A DNA stretch of 64,000 bases from Bathymodiolus thermophilus thioautotrophic gill symbiont (GTDB lineage Bacteria; Pseudomonadota; Gammaproteobacteria; PS1; Pseudothioglobaceae). The stretch lies in contig NZ_CP024634.1 of NCBI RefSeq assembly GCF_003711265.1, positions 1,860,001 to 1,924,000 of the forward strand, read 5' to 3'. This document shows positions 19,177 to 29,905 of this stretch, in pieces. The stretch's first letter is position 1, and the number at the start of each line of letters is the position of its first letter. A program made the translations under genes and the position numbers. The notes below the pieces were generated by a model. That model saw only the letters and a list, made by a program, of their open reading frames with translations, was not told the DNA's origin and ran no database searches.

Positions 19177-22100
19177 TTAAATCACACCTAAATCTTGATC
19201 TATCCATAATTTTGCAGTGATGGCATTGGGATTACTATAAACATCATAAGTAATACCATTCTTTGTTTCTGTAAAGTCCTTAATAAAGGCAATATTGCTC
19301 AATTCTATATCCACTTTGTCACCCGAATCACCCACAACTTTAAGAACATTGGTTTCACTGGAAATATCCAGCAAATCATTCAGATTAAGTTTTAAAATGT
19401 TGTCACCTGAACCTGTTAAATCAATGATTTCAATGTCTTGTATGCGGCCATTGTCTATTCTAGTAAGGTCTAGGTTAAGATTGGCACCTGCTAATTTCAG
19501 GGTATCGGTATTACCGCCACCATTAACACGAGCGAGTAAATTGCTACTGAGTGTATTACTGTAGAGTTTAGCAAGGTTGTCATTATTAATAATAATAGTA
19601 TCGTTACCTGCGCCTGCATTAAAAACATCGGTGCCACCGTTGCCCGTTAAGATATCGTTGCCCAAGCCAGCAACAAACAACTCATCAGCAGAAGTGCCTG
19701 CTAATGTGTCATTTTTATCGCCGTTGGTGTCGCCTTGAAAATCAATTGCATGGCCAATAAAACCTGTGCCCTTGCTAACATTTGACAAATGAACGGCTTT
19801 TGTGTCAGTTTTGCCAAACACCACATAAGATTTTCCTGCATTAGCACCACTAGCGGTGTCTGCCCAAAGAGCACCAATAATCAAATCATCTAAGCCATCA
19901 CTGTTAATATCGCCTGCTGAGGAGACTGAAACGCCACTCTTGTCTCCATCACCCTCACCGTTAATGATAAAGCCACCTGTGCCAAAGCCTACATCTGATA
20001 AATTAACGGCACTTGTATCGGTTTTGCCAAACACGACGAAAGATTTGCCAAAGCCAGTGCCACCACTTGCAGCGCCAACAATTAAATCATCTAAGCCATC
20101 GCCGTTGACATCGCCCGCTGAAGAGACTGAATGACCACTCCAATCACCAGAACGCCCACCATTGATAACAAAACCGCCTGTGCCATTGGCTATGGTTGAT
20201 AAATTAATGGCAGTTGTATCGTTCTTCTTGCCAAACACGACGAAAGATCTGCCTGCACAAGCACCAGCAGGAGATCTTGCATTAGAATAACCGATAATCA
20301 AATCATCTAAGCCATCGCCATTGACATCGCCTGCTGAGGAGACACAATCTCCTTCTCCATTGATAATAAAGCCACCTGTACCAGCGGCTATGCTTGACAA
20401 TTCAACGGCAGTCGTGTCATTTGTCCTACCAAATACCACATAAGATTTGCCTGTTAAAACAGTGCCGACAATCAAATCGTCTAAGCCATCGCCATTGACA
20501 TCGCCTGCTGAGGAGACTGAAAAGCCGCTATAATCCCAAGCATTCTCGCCATTGATAACAAAGCCCTCTGCGCCACCATTTACATCGAATAATTTAATGG
20601 CATTTGTGAAAATCGTGCCAAATACCACGAAAGATTTACCTGCACTTTTACTGCCAGCAGGGTCTGCCTTATAAGCACCAATAATAACATCAGCCAAACC
20701 ATCGCCGTTGACATCGCCTGCTGAGGAGACTGAATAGCCGCTCCAATCCCCAGTCTTATAACCATTAATAACAAGACCGCCCGTGTTATTTATCTCTGAT
20801 AAATTAACAGCTACTGTATCGGTCTTGCCTAATACCACATAAGTTTTGCCTGCTTTGCTGCCACCAGTAGGGCTTGCTCTATAAGCACCAACAATCAAAT
20901 CATCTAAGCCATCGCCGTTGAAATCGCCTATTGAGGAGACTGAATAACCACTATGATCATCAACCTTGTCGCCATTAATAACAAAACCACCTGTGCCAGA
21001 GGTGATGTCTGATAAGTTAACAGTAGTTGCGTTAGTTTTGCCAAATACCACATAAGATTTACCCGAATGATATCCACCAGGGGTTGCTCTATAAGCGCCA
21101 ACAATCACATCATCCAAGCCATCGCCGTTAACATCGCCTGCTGAGGAGACGGAAAGACCACTCCAATCATCAGCACCTTCACCATTGATAGTAAAACCTT
21201 GTGAAGAAGGAAAAGAAACGGTTAAACCTTGTTTTACCCACAATTTTGCAGTAGGCGCGCCTGTATGAGAATAAACTTTATAAATAACACCATCCATACT
21301 TTCATTTGTATTTGATTTTTCAAATCCAGGCGTCTTAAATTCAACTTTGTCACCTACATTACCAGTAACTTTAAGAACATTGGTTTCGCTGGAAATATCC
21401 AACAAATCACTAAGGCTAAGTGCCAATGTATTGTCACCTGAGCCTGTTAAATCAATGATTTCAATATCTTGAATACGGCCGTTATCTATATTAGTGAGAT
21501 CTAGGTCAAGGTTAGTGCCTACCAATTTCAGAATATCGGTACCACCGCCACCATCAACACGGGCAAGTAAATGACTATTCAGTTTGTTACTGTAGAGTTT
21601 GTCAAGGTTATCACCATTAATAACAATAATATCGTTACCTGCGCCTGCATTAAAGACATCAGCACCACCGTTGCCTATTAAGATATTATTGCCTGATCCA
21701 GCAACAAATAACTCATTGACAGGAGTGCCAATATATTCACCCTTATTTCCTTGGAAATCAATTGCATGGCTAGAAAACCCTTTGCCTTTACTGATTTCTG
21801 TTAAGTTAATGGCTTTTGTGTCGGTTTTGCCAAATATGACATAAGATTTACCTGCGTTATTATCAAGGGTGTCTGCCCAATTAGCACCAACAATCAAATC
21901 ATCTAAACCATCGCCATTCACATCGCCTGCTGAGGAAACTGAGGTGCCACTATAATCCGAAGTATTCTCACCATTGATAATAAAACCACCTGTGCCAGAC
22001 GCAATATCTGATAAATTGACAACAGTGGTATTCATCTTGCCAAACACGACATAAGATTTACCTATGTCAATAGCACCAAGGGCATTCGCCTTATTAGCAC

Positions 22101-25100
22101 CAATAATCACATCCTCTAAGCCATCGCCATTCACATCGCCTGCTGAGGAGACTGAGTAACCACTATTGTCATAAACATTCTCGCCATTGATAACAAAGCC
22201 ACCTGTGCCAGAGGCTATGTTTGATAAATTAACAGCAGTGGTGTTAGTTTTACCAAACACCACATAAGACTTACCTACATTGACACCAGCAGTAGAGTTC
22301 GCTTGATAAGCACCAACAATCAAATCATCTAAACCATCGCCGTTGACATCGCCTGCTGAGGAGACTGAACAACCACTATAATCCTCAGCATTCTCGCCAT
22401 TGATAACAAAGCCACCTGTGCCAGAGGCTATGTTTGATAAATCAACAGCAGCGGTGTCATTCTTCCTGCCAAACACGACAAAAGATTTGCCTACTTGACC
22501 GCCGACAGTAGAATCTGACTTTTCAGCACCAACAATCAAATCATCAAGACCATCGCCGTTGACATCACCTGCTGAGGAGACTGAGTAACCACTCCAATCC
22601 CCAGCCTTCTCGCCATTGATAACAAAACCATTAATACCAGCAGCTATATTTGATAAATGAATGGAACTTCTATTAGTCTTGCCAAACACGACGAAAGATT
22701 TACCCACTTCACTACCAGCCTTATAAGCACCAATAATCACATCATCTAAGCCATCGCCGTTGACATCACCTGCTGAAGAAACTGAGTAACCACTCCAATC
22801 CCCAATTTTGTCACCGTTAATAGTATAGCCACCTATGCCAAGGTTTATGTTTGATAAATTAATGGCAGTGGTATCATTCTTCTTGCCAAATACGACGAAA
22901 GATTTGCCTGCTTCATTGCCACTAATAGACTGTGCCTTATAAGCACCAATAATCACATCATCCAAACCATCGCCATTCACATCGCCCGCTGAGGAAACCG
23001 AATAGCCACTATTGTCATGAGCCTTCTCGCCATTGATAACAAAGCCACCTATGCCCAATGCTATGTTTGATAAATTAATGGCAGTGGGGTCAACCTTACC
23101 AAATACCACATAAGATTTACCTGCATTAGTGCCGCCAGTAGGGTCTGCCCAATTAGCACCAACAATCAAATCATCTAAACCATCACCATTCACATCGCCT
23201 GCTGAGGAGACTGAGCGACCACTGATATCTGAAATATTTTCGCCTTTGATAACAAAGCCTTGTGCAACAAAAGTAGAAACAATTAAATTTTGTTCTACCC
23301 ACAATCTTGCAGTAGGTGCATCTGCATGAGAATAAACTTCATAAGTAACACCGTCAACCGTTTCATCGGCACCTAGTTTTGTAAATCCAATTGCCTCAAC
23401 ATTGCCACCTGAATTACCAATAACTTTAAGCGTATTGGTTTCACTGGAGATGTCCAGTAAATCCTTAAGATTAAGTCTTAGAACATTACTATTTGATCTT
23501 AAATCAATGATTTCAATATCTTGTATGCGACCATTGTCTATTTTAACAAGATTTAAAAAGAGATTGTCGCCCTCTAATTTCAAAGTGTCGGTGTTGCCAC
23601 CACCATTAACACGGGCCAATAAATGACTACTAAATTTGTTACTATAAAGTTTAGCAAGGTTATCGCCATTAATGACAATGGTGTCATTGCCTGCACCTGC
23701 ATTAAAAACATCGGTACCACCGTTACCTATTAAAGTATCGTTGCCCAAACCAGCAACAAACAATTCATTAACAGCGGTACCTACGAGTGTGTCATTTTTA
23801 TTGGCATTAATGTCACCTTGAAAATCAATTATATGCCCAATGAAACCTATGCTCTTACTAACATCTAACAAGTTAACAGCTTTTGTATTGGTTTTACCAA
23901 ACACCACGAAAGATTTACCTGTTTTATTGTCTGCCGCATAAGCGCCAATAATCAAATCATCAAGGCCATCGCCGTTCACATCGCCTGCTGAGGAAACTGA
24001 GTAACCACTAAAATCCCCAGCATTTTCGCCATTGATAACAAAACCACCCGTGCCAGAAGCTATGTCTGATAAATTAATAGCAGTTGTATCACCCCTCTTA
24101 CCAAACACGACGAAAGATTTGCCTGCTTTATTGCCACCAGCGGGGCTTGCCTTATAAGCACCAACAATCAAATCATCTAAGCCATCGCCATTCACATCAC
24201 CTGCTGAGGAAACTGAATAACCACCAAAATCTCCAGCATTTTCGCCATTGATAACAAAACCACCCGTGCCAAAGGCTATATTTGATAAATTAATGGCAGT
24301 TGTGTCGTTCTTCTTGCCAAATACCACGAAAGATTTACTGGTATTATTGCTATTAATGTGAGCACTAACAATCAAATCACCCAAACCATCGCCATTCACA
24401 TCGCCTGCTGAGGCAATTGAGGTGCCACTTTGATCCAAAGCATGCTCGCCATTAATAACAAAACCACCCGTACCAGAGACTATGTCTGATAAATTAATGG
24501 CAGTTGTGTCACTCTTCCTACCAAATACCACATAAGATTTTCCCTCATTATCAGCACTGTCGGTAACGCTTGCCCGATAAGCGCTAACAATCAAATCATC
24601 TAAACCATCGCCATTCACATCGCCTGCTGAGGAAACTGAGGAGCCGCTATAATCATTAGCATTCTCACCATTAATAACAAAACCACCCACGCCAGAGGCT
24701 ATATTTGATAAATTAATGGCAGCTGTGTCATTCTTTTTGCCAAACACAACGAAAGATCTACCTACTCTATCAACACCATTGAGATCTGCATGATGAGCGC
24801 CAATAATCAAATCATCCAAGCCGTCGCCGTTCACATCACCCACTGAGGAAACTGATCGTCCACTCTGATCATCAGCATTCTCGCCATTAATAACAAAGCC
24901 ACCCGTGCCAGATGTTATGTTGGATAAATGAATGGCAGCGGTGTCATTATTTTTACCAAATACAACAAAAGTTTTACCTGCACCCATAACATTAGCAGGG
25001 TCTGACAAATAAGAACCAACAATCAAATCATCTAAGCCGTCACCATTGATATCACCTGCTGAGGAGACTGAAAAACCGCTATTATCATAAATATTCTCAC

Positions 25101-28100
25101 CATTGATAACAAAACCACCCGTGCCAAATACTATCTCTGATAAATTAACAGTAGTTGTATTAACATTCTTACCAAATACCACATAAGATTTACCTGCATC
25201 AGCGCCACCAGCAGGGTCTGCCTTGCAAGCACCAACAATCAAATCATCCAAACCATCACCATTCACATCGCCTGCTGAGGAGACTGAATAACCACTTTGA
25301 TCTCCAGTATTTGCACCATTGATAACAAAGCCTTGTGCGACAGAAATAGAAACCAATAAATTTTGTTCTACCCACAACTTTGCAGTAGGTGCATCTGCAT
25401 GGAAATAAACTTTATAAGTAATGCCATTCACTGCTTTACTGGTATTTGATTTTTCTAATCCAATCACTTCAACACTGGCACCTGAATTGCCAATAACTTT
25501 AAGCACATTGGTTTCACTAGAAATATCTAACAAGTCCTTGAGACCAAGTCTCAAGGTGTTACTGCTTGATCCTAAATTAATAATTTCTATATCTTGGATG
25601 CGACCATTGTCTATGTCAATAAGGTCTAAAAACAAATTGCTGCCCTCTAATTTCAGAGTATCTGTGCCACCGCCACCATCAACACGAGCCAATAAATGAC
25701 TGCTAAGTTTGTTACTATAAAGTTTAGCAAGATTGTCACCATTAATAATAATGGTGTCATCACCTGCACCTGCATTAAAAACATCGGCGCCGCCATTACC
25801 CCTTAAAATATTGTTACTTAAACCAGCAACAAACAACTCATCGGCAGAGGTGCCTGTATATTCGCTCTGATTTCCTTGAAAATCAATTGCATGGCCAGCA
25901 GAACCTATGCCATTACTAACATCTGATAATTTAACGGCTGCCGTATTAGTTTTGCCAAACACCACATAAGATTTGCCTGCTACGCTATTTGCCTTAGGAG
26001 CACCAACAATCAAATCGTCTAAGCCATCGCCATTCACATCGCCTGCTGAGGAGACTGAAAAGCCGCTACGATCACTATTCTCGCCGTCAATAATAAAACC
26101 GCCCATGCCAAGCGTTATATCTGATAAATCAATGGCAGCGTTATCAGCCTTACCAAACACCACATAAGTTCTACCCACATTAAGCATATTATTAAGATTT
26201 ACCCCATAAGCGCCGATAATCAAATCGCTCAGTCCATCCCCATTGACATCGCCTGCTAAGGAGATTGAGTGACTACTAAAATCCCAAGCATTCTCGCCGT
26301 TGACAACAAAGCCACCTATACCAGCTATTATGCTTGATAAATTGACAGCGTTTGTATCCTTTTTACCAAACACGACGAAAGTTTTACCTGTATTTTCTTG
26401 ATCAGAGTCTGCTGCATAAGCACCAACAATTAAATCACTTAAACCATCGCCATTCACATCGCCTGCTGAGGAGACTGAGTACCCGCTATAATCCTCAGCA
26501 CTCTCACCCTTAATAACAAAGCCACCTATGCCAGTTGCTACGCTTGATAAATTGACAGCGTCGGTGTTATCCTTTTTGCCAAATACCACATAAGAGCTAC
26601 CTGCCTTAATACCATCAGCGGAGTCCACCCCAAACGCACCAACAATCAAATCATCAAAGCCATCGCCATTCACATCGCCTGCTGTGGAGACCGAGTACCC
26701 ACTATAATCCGAATCATTCTCGCCATTGATAACAAAACCACCCGTACCCGCTTCTACTTCTGATAAATCAACAGCAGATGTGTTGGTATTTTTACCAAAA
26801 ACCACATAAGATTTGCCAGCAGCAGTGTCCGCTCCCCAAGCGCCAATAATCAAATCATCCAAGCCATCGCCATTCACATCGCCTGCTGAGGAAAGCGAGT
26901 AACCACTTAAATCCCCAACCCCCACGCCACTAATAGCAAAGCCACCTACGCCAGAGGCTATGTCTGATAAATTAACAGCAGTTGTGTCATTCCCCTTGCC
27001 AAACACCACGGAAGTTTTGCCTGCAAAAAATTTACTAGTAGATTTCGCCATATGAGCACTAACAATCAAATCATCAAAGCCATCGCCATTCACATCGCCT
27101 GCTGAGGAAACTGCGCGTCCACTCCAATCATTCTCATTCTCACCATTGATAACAAAACCTCCTATGCCAGAGGCTATGTCTGATAAATTAATGGCAGTTG
27201 CATTGGTCTTGCCAAACACGACGAAAGATTTACCTGCTTTATCGCCAGAAGTGGGATCTGCCCAAAAAGCACCAATAATCAAATCATCCAAGCCATCGCC
27301 ATTCACATCGCCTGCTGAGGAAACTGAAGAGCCACTTTGATCTCCAGCCTTCTCCCCATTCATAACAAAACCTTGCGCAACAACAGTCACCACACTACGA
27401 CTATTAAAAGCCTGAGGTACCCCAATAGTAAAAGGATTTTCAAGATTGATTACAATGTTTTTGTTACTGGCATTGCCAGCGGCATCTGTGGCGGTGATGG
27501 TAATGTGGTGTGTTGCGGTGGTGCCTTCGCTTACTGTAGGTTGCTTGGCATTGTATTTAATTTCGCCACTGTTTTTATCAATGTTGAATTTATCTGCATC
27601 TGCACCGCTTAATTTGTAAGTAACGGCATTGGCATCAGTGGTAACTGCGATGTAAATAACAGTTGCCTCAAGGTTTTCGTTTTGCGGGATATCTATTGTG
27701 GATGCATTGCTAGTATCAAATACTGGGGCGCTGCTGTCATAGATGTAATTGTGACTGGCGATACCGCCGTCTATATCGTCTTTAATCTCTGAGGGGGTGG
27801 CGGTTGTGGTGGTGAGTGTTTTTGTAATGGCGAATTGAACGGAACTGTTGGTGTCTGCTGTTAGGGTTTGGCGCCAAGCAATTGTTTTGTTGTCGTTGCT
27901 CCAGATGATATCTGTATTGGTGGTGCTAATGTCTGTCCAAGTTTCGCCGTTATCGATGGAGCCCCAGAGTTTTTTGCCTGTGGATAGTGCGTTGTCTAAG
28001 GTGGCGCTAATTGTTAGAGTGCTGTCGTTGGTGATAAAACTAACAACGCCTGTATTGTTGCTAATAGTGATGTTTGAAATGGGGATTATTAGATTGTTAA

Positions 28101-29325
28101 AATGAGTAACGGTGTTGGTGGCTAGTTTGACAAAACTTGTGGCTTCTTGGTTGGCGCTAACGGCTTTGTTGTATGCTTCTTGAGCGGTGGCAAGGGCTTG
28201 TTTTTGTGCGTTTGTAGCGGTGGTGCTGGCTGTTGTTACTGCGTCTTTAGCAATTTTTAATGCTGCTGCTGCGCTGCCAGCATGGGTTTCGTCGATATCG
28301 GCGGTGGTGATGGCTTTGTTTGCTTGTGCTTGTGCTTGAACGGCAATGGCGCCAGTTGCGAGTGCTGTGGAGGTGGCTTTGTTTAAAGCGCCGTTGTTGG
28401 CGATGACATCGGCTATTTGCTCGATTACTTTTTCGAATGTGTTGGTGGCGGTGGTGTTTCTCATGCCGGAGAGTGCGGCGGCTACTTGTCCTGCTTGTTT
28501 GGCGAGTGTGTTGCTTTCATCACCTGAGCTGTTAATGGTGTCAACATTGGTGTCAATTGCGCTACCTGATAGGCCAAATGCTGCGTTGACTTCTTCGTTG
28601 CATTTGTTGATATCTGTTTCGTTTAAGGTGATGGCTGTGGTGGTTTTATCTACGCCGAGGATTTTGGCGGCGATGGAGGAGCGGACAGTGATGTTAATGG
28701 TGTTTGCGCCTGAGTTGAGATAGGCGACAGCGAATAAATCGCTGTCTAGTGCTTCGGTGCCGTTGAGTTCGTCTTGGTGGGAGATGCCAGTTTTTGTTAG
28801 TTTGATGTAGACAGCGCCAGTGTAGTTGGCGTTGGTGCCGGTTAAGGTGATTGTGATTTGGCCGTTGTCGTCAAGGGTGGTTGTGCTTATTAATGTGCCT
28901 GAACCATCAGCTTTGTATACTTTAACTGAGTTTACATTGCCATTTATATACTTACCTGCTGAGAAAATGCCTGTAATGGTGGTAGCGATATTGTCAGTGG
29001 TAGCTTCAATCGCAGGTGCTGCATTGTTGTTAATCGTTAACATGTCAACTTTAGAAGAGCCTTGATCGATACTTGCATCTATGGTGGAGCCAATAAATTG
29101 CTTGTCATTAAAATAATGAGCAACTTGCCCTAAGTTATCGTCAGTTTTTTCGGCAATTGAGTATGGGTCTTTAGAATTAAAATCTTTGGTATTTGGCAAG
29201 TGAGTTGTATCTGCTTGCTCTTGAGCCTGTTGTGTATTTTTGACTGCAAAGTCTATTTCTTTATGGTTTTTTTTTACAGTTGCTTGCACTGTCATTTGTG
29301 ATGCTTTTAATTGTGTTGTTTTCAT
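19177..29325 (-). CDS. giant surface protein B: four tandem FG-GAP propellers, each with an RTX-like cap
   Basis: This is a 3382-aa protein. The N-terminal ~640 residues include a low-complexity start without a Sec signal, a domain shared with protein A, an Ala-rich segment (~330-400) and a cadherin-like repeat. Four near-identical modules then follow at ~648-1330, 1330-2015, 2016-2705 and 2706-3382. Each has seven FG-GAP blades (VSSAGDVNGDGLDDLI, AGKSYVVFGK, GTGGFVINGE) and an RTX-like cap (GNGGTDVFNAGAGNDTI), ending in a LWVEQ/LWIDQ motif. I count 28 blades, 4 x 7, so four seven-bladed propellers are predicted. Gene length and the DxNGDGxxD sites imply a calcium-rigidified, type I-secreted filament or adhesin. 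High DNA identity between modules would allow recombination to change module number. The start follows AGGAAT. Confidence 0.85.
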   Translation of the reverse strand: MKTTQLKASQMTVQATVKKNHKEIDFAVKNTQQAQEQADTTHLPNTKDFNSKDPYSIAEKTDDNLGQVAHYFNDKQFIGSTIDASIDQGSSKVDMLTINNNAAPAIEATTDNIATTITGIFSAGKYINGNVNSVKVYKADGSGTLISTTTLDDNGQITITLTGTNANYTGAVYIKLTKTGISHQDELNGTEALDSDLFAVAYLNSGANTINITVRSSIAAKILGVDKTTTAITLNETDINKCNEEVNAAFGLSGSAIDTNVDTINSSGDESNTLAKQAGQVAAALSGMRNTTATNTFEKVIEQIADVIANNGALNKATSTALATGAIAVQAQAQANKAITTADIDETHAGSAAAALKIAKDAVTTASTTATNAQKQALATAQEAYNKAVSANQEATSFVKLATNTVTHFNNLIIPISNITISNNTGVVSFITNDSTLTISATLDNALSTGKKLWGSIDNGETWTDISTTNTDIIWSNDNKTIAWRQTLTADTNSSVQFAITKTLTTTTATPSEIKDDIDGGIASHNYIYDSSAPVFDTSNASTIDIPQNENLEATVIYIAVTTDANAVTYKLSGADADKFNIDKNSGEIKYNAKQPTVSEGTTATHHITITATDAAGNASNKNIVINLENPFTIGVPQAFNSRSVVTVVAQGFVMNGEKAGDQSGSSVSSAGDVNGDGLDDLIIGAFWADPTSGDKAGKSFVVFGKTNATAINLSDIASGIGGFVINGENENDWSGRAVSSAGDVNGDGFDDLIVSAHMAKSTSKFFAGKTSVVFGKGNDTTAVNLSDIASGVGGFAISGVGVGDLSGYSLSSAGDVNGDGLDDLIIGAWGADTAAGKSYVVFGKNTNTSAVDLSEVEAGTGGFVINGENDSDYSGYSVSTAGDVNGDGFDDLIVGAFGVDSADGIKAGSSYVVFGKKDNTDAVNLSSVATGIGGFVIKGESAEDYSGYSVSSAGDVNGDGLSDLIVGAYAADSDQENTGKTFVVFGKKDTNAVNLSSIIAGIGGFVVNGENAWDFSSHSISLAGDVNGDGLSDLIIGAYGVNLNNMLNVGRTYVVFGKADNAAIDLSDITLGMGGFIIDGENSDRSGFSVSSAGDVNGDGLDDLIVGAPKANSVAGKSYVVFGKTNTAAVKLSDVSNGIGSAGHAIDFQGNQSEYTGTSADELFVAGLSNNILRGNGGADVFNAGAGDDTIIINGDNLAKLYSNKLSSHLLARVDGGGGTDTLKLEGSNLFLDLIDIDNGRIQDIEIINLGSSSNTLRLGLKDLLDISSETNVLKVIGNSGASVEVIGLEKSNTSKAVNGITYKVYFHADAPTAKLWVEQNLLVSISVAQGFVINGANTGDQSGYSVSSAGDVNGDGLDDLIVGACKADPAGGADAGKSYVVFGKNVNTTTVNLSEIVFGTGGFVINGENIYDNSGFSVSSAGDINGDGLDDLIVGSYLSDPANVMGAGKTFVVFGKNNDTAAIHLSNITSGTGGFVINGENADDQSGRSVSSVGDVNGDGLDDLIIGAHHADLNGVDRVGRSFVVFGKKNDTAAINLSNIASGVGGFVINGENANDYSGSSVSSAGDVNGDGLDDLIVSAYRASVTDSADNEGKSYVVFGRKSDTTAINLSDIVSGTGGFVINGEHALDQSGTSIASAGDVNGDGLGDLIVSAHINSNNTSKSFVVFGKKNDTTAINLSNIAFGTGGFVINGENAGDFGGYSVSSAGDVNGDGLDDLIVGAYKASPAGGNKAGKSFVVFGKRGDTTAINLSDIASGTGGFVINGENAGDFSGYSVSSAGDVNGDGLDDLIIGAYAADNKTGKSFVVFGKTNTKAVNLLDVSKSIGFIGHIIDFQGDINANKNDTLVGTAVNELFVAGLGNDTLIGNGGTDVFNAGAGNDTIVINGDNLAKLYSNKFSSHLLARVNGGGNTDTLKLEGDNLFLNLVKIDNGRIQDIEIIDLRSNSNVLRLNLKDLLDISSETNTLKVIGNSGGNVEAIGFTKLGADETVDGVTYEVYSHADAPTARLWVEQNLIVSTFVAQGFVIKGENISDISGRSVSSAGDVNGDGLDDLIVGANWADPTGGTNAGKSYVVFGKVDPTAINLSNIALGIGGFVINGEKAHDNSGYSVSSAGDVNGDGLDDVIIGAYKAQSISGNEAGKSFVVFGKKNDTTAINLSNINLGIGGYTINGDKIGDWSGYSVSSAGDVNGDGLDDVIIGAYKAGSEVGKSFVVFGKTNRSSIHLSNIAAGINGFVINGEKAGDWSGYSVSSAGDVNGDGLDDLIVGAEKSDSTVGGQVGKSFVVFGRKNDTAAVDLSNIASGTGGFVINGENAEDYSGCSVSSAGDVNGDGLDDLIVGAYQANSTAGVNVGKSYVVFGKTNTTAVNLSNIASGTGGFVINGENVYDNSGYSVSSAGDVNGDGLEDVIIGANKANALGAIDIGKSYVVFGKMNTTVVNLSDIASGTGGFIINGENTSDYSGTSVSSAGDVNGDGLDDLIVGANWADTLDNNAGKSYVIFGKTDTKAINLTEISKGKGFSSHAIDFQGNKGEYIGTPVNELFVAGSGNNILIGNGGADVFNAGAGNDIIVINGDNLDKLYSNKLNSHLLARVDGGGGTDILKLVGTNLDLDLTNIDNGRIQDIEIIDLTGSGDNTLALSLSDLLDISSETNVLKVTGNVGDKVEFKTPGFEKSNTNESMDGVIYKVYSHTGAPTAKLWVKQGLTVSFPSSQGFTINGEGADDWSGLSVSSAGDVNGDGLDDVIVGAYRATPGGYHSGKSYVVFGKTNATTVNLSDITSGTGGFVINGDKVDDHSGYSVSSIGDFNGDGLDDLIVGAYRASPTGGSKAGKTYVVLGKTDTVAVNLSEINNTGGLVINGYKTGDWSGYSVSSAGDVNGDGLADVIIGAYKADPAGSKSAGKSFVVFGTIFTNAIKLFDVNGGAEGFVINGENAWDYSGFSVSSAGDVNGDGLDDLIVGTVLTGKSYVVFGRTNDTTAVELSSIAAGTGGFIINGEGDCVSSAGDVNGDGLDDLIIGYSNARSPAGACAGRSFVVFGKKNDTTAINLSTIANGTGGFVINGGRSGDWSGHSVSSAGDVNGDGLDDLIVGAASGGTGFGKSFVVFGKTDTSAVNLSDVGFGTGGFIINGEGDGDKSGVSVSSAGDINSDGLDDLIIGALWADTASGANAGKSYVVFGKTDTKAVHLSNVSKGTGFIGHAIDFQGDTNGDKNDTLAGTSADELFVAGLGNDILTGNGGTDVFNAGAGNDTIIINNDNLAKLYSNTLSSNLLARVNGGGNTDTLKLAGANLNLDLTRIDNGRIQDIEIIDLTGSGDNILKLNLNDLLDISSETNVLKVVGDSGDKVDIELSNIAFIKDFTETKNGITYDVYSNPNAITAKLWIDQDLGVI

Positions 29326-29370
29326 GGTTTTTATTCCTAATATTGATAAATGATAATTTATTTCTAATCG

Positions 29371-29537
29371 GAGGTTCTTACATCAAGTGTGAATAGCCAC
29401 TAAGGATTCACTTTCAACTTACTTGGTAATTTTTTCTAAACCTTAACTTGGTTTTGCCATGAAAAGGCTTAAGAAAATTATTAAATTGACAAGGATTGAA
29501 TTTTGCCGAATTATTTATGTTTATACAAAAATTTCTA
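29371..29537. mobile_element. degenerate MITE copy upstream of giant gene B
   Basis: Diverged member of the foldback family. GTGAATAGCCACTAAGGATT, TTACTTGGTAATTTTTTC and AGGATTGAATTTTGCCGAAT match the internal arms of the 4104 element. It lies within 50 bp of the gene B start, at the same place that the 4331 copy holds before gene A. Confidence 0.6.
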
Positions 29538-29543
29538 TATGAA

Positions 29544-29704
29544 GAAGACTTTTGTATAAATATGAATAATCATCAAGCATCCACTTTTCACTCACTTGGT
29601 AATTTTTTAAACCCAGACTTAGCCCTGCTAGGACAAAGTTTAAGAAATTACCAAGTGGGCAAAAATTGAATTTTGCTAATCATCTATATTTATATAAAGG
29701 TCTC
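29544..29704. mobile_element. second MITE copy upstream of giant gene B
   Basis: This is a 161-bp element close to the 4104 copy in its interior (CATCAAGCATCCACTTTTCA, CCAAGTGGGCAAAAATTGAA). The terminal repeats have drifted: AAGACTTTTGTATAAATATG on the left, ATATTTATATAAAGGTCTC on the right. It sits in tandem with 29371-29537, mirroring the pair before gene A. The rest of 29705-29905 holds a terminator and an AT-rich stretch. Confidence 0.7.
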
Positions 29705-29821
29705 ACAAGAAAATTAAAATTATACTACGGAAATTTGGCTTGAATTAATATTTTTTTTAATGAGTTAAATGCTTCAACTCAAACCCTTGTTTGTTATTTT
29801 TTAACCCCCACAACTAACAAA

Positions 29822-29838
29822 CCCCCAATTAAGGGGGC
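29822..29838 (-). terminator. hairpin terminator after the Ala-rich lipoprotein gene
   Basis: CCCCC at 29822-29826 and GGGGG at 29833-29837 flank AATTAA. On the minus strand the hairpin is followed by GGGTTTGTT rather than a pure U run. It lies about 70 bp past the stop of the 29906 gene. A near-identical hairpin occurs at 32906-32923, before the same gene. Confidence 0.6.
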
Positions 29839-29905
29839 TTGCAGACTAACTAAGGATGCTTATTAGTTAATAACAGGGTGCGTGAGAAGCGCAACCCACT
29901 TGGTT

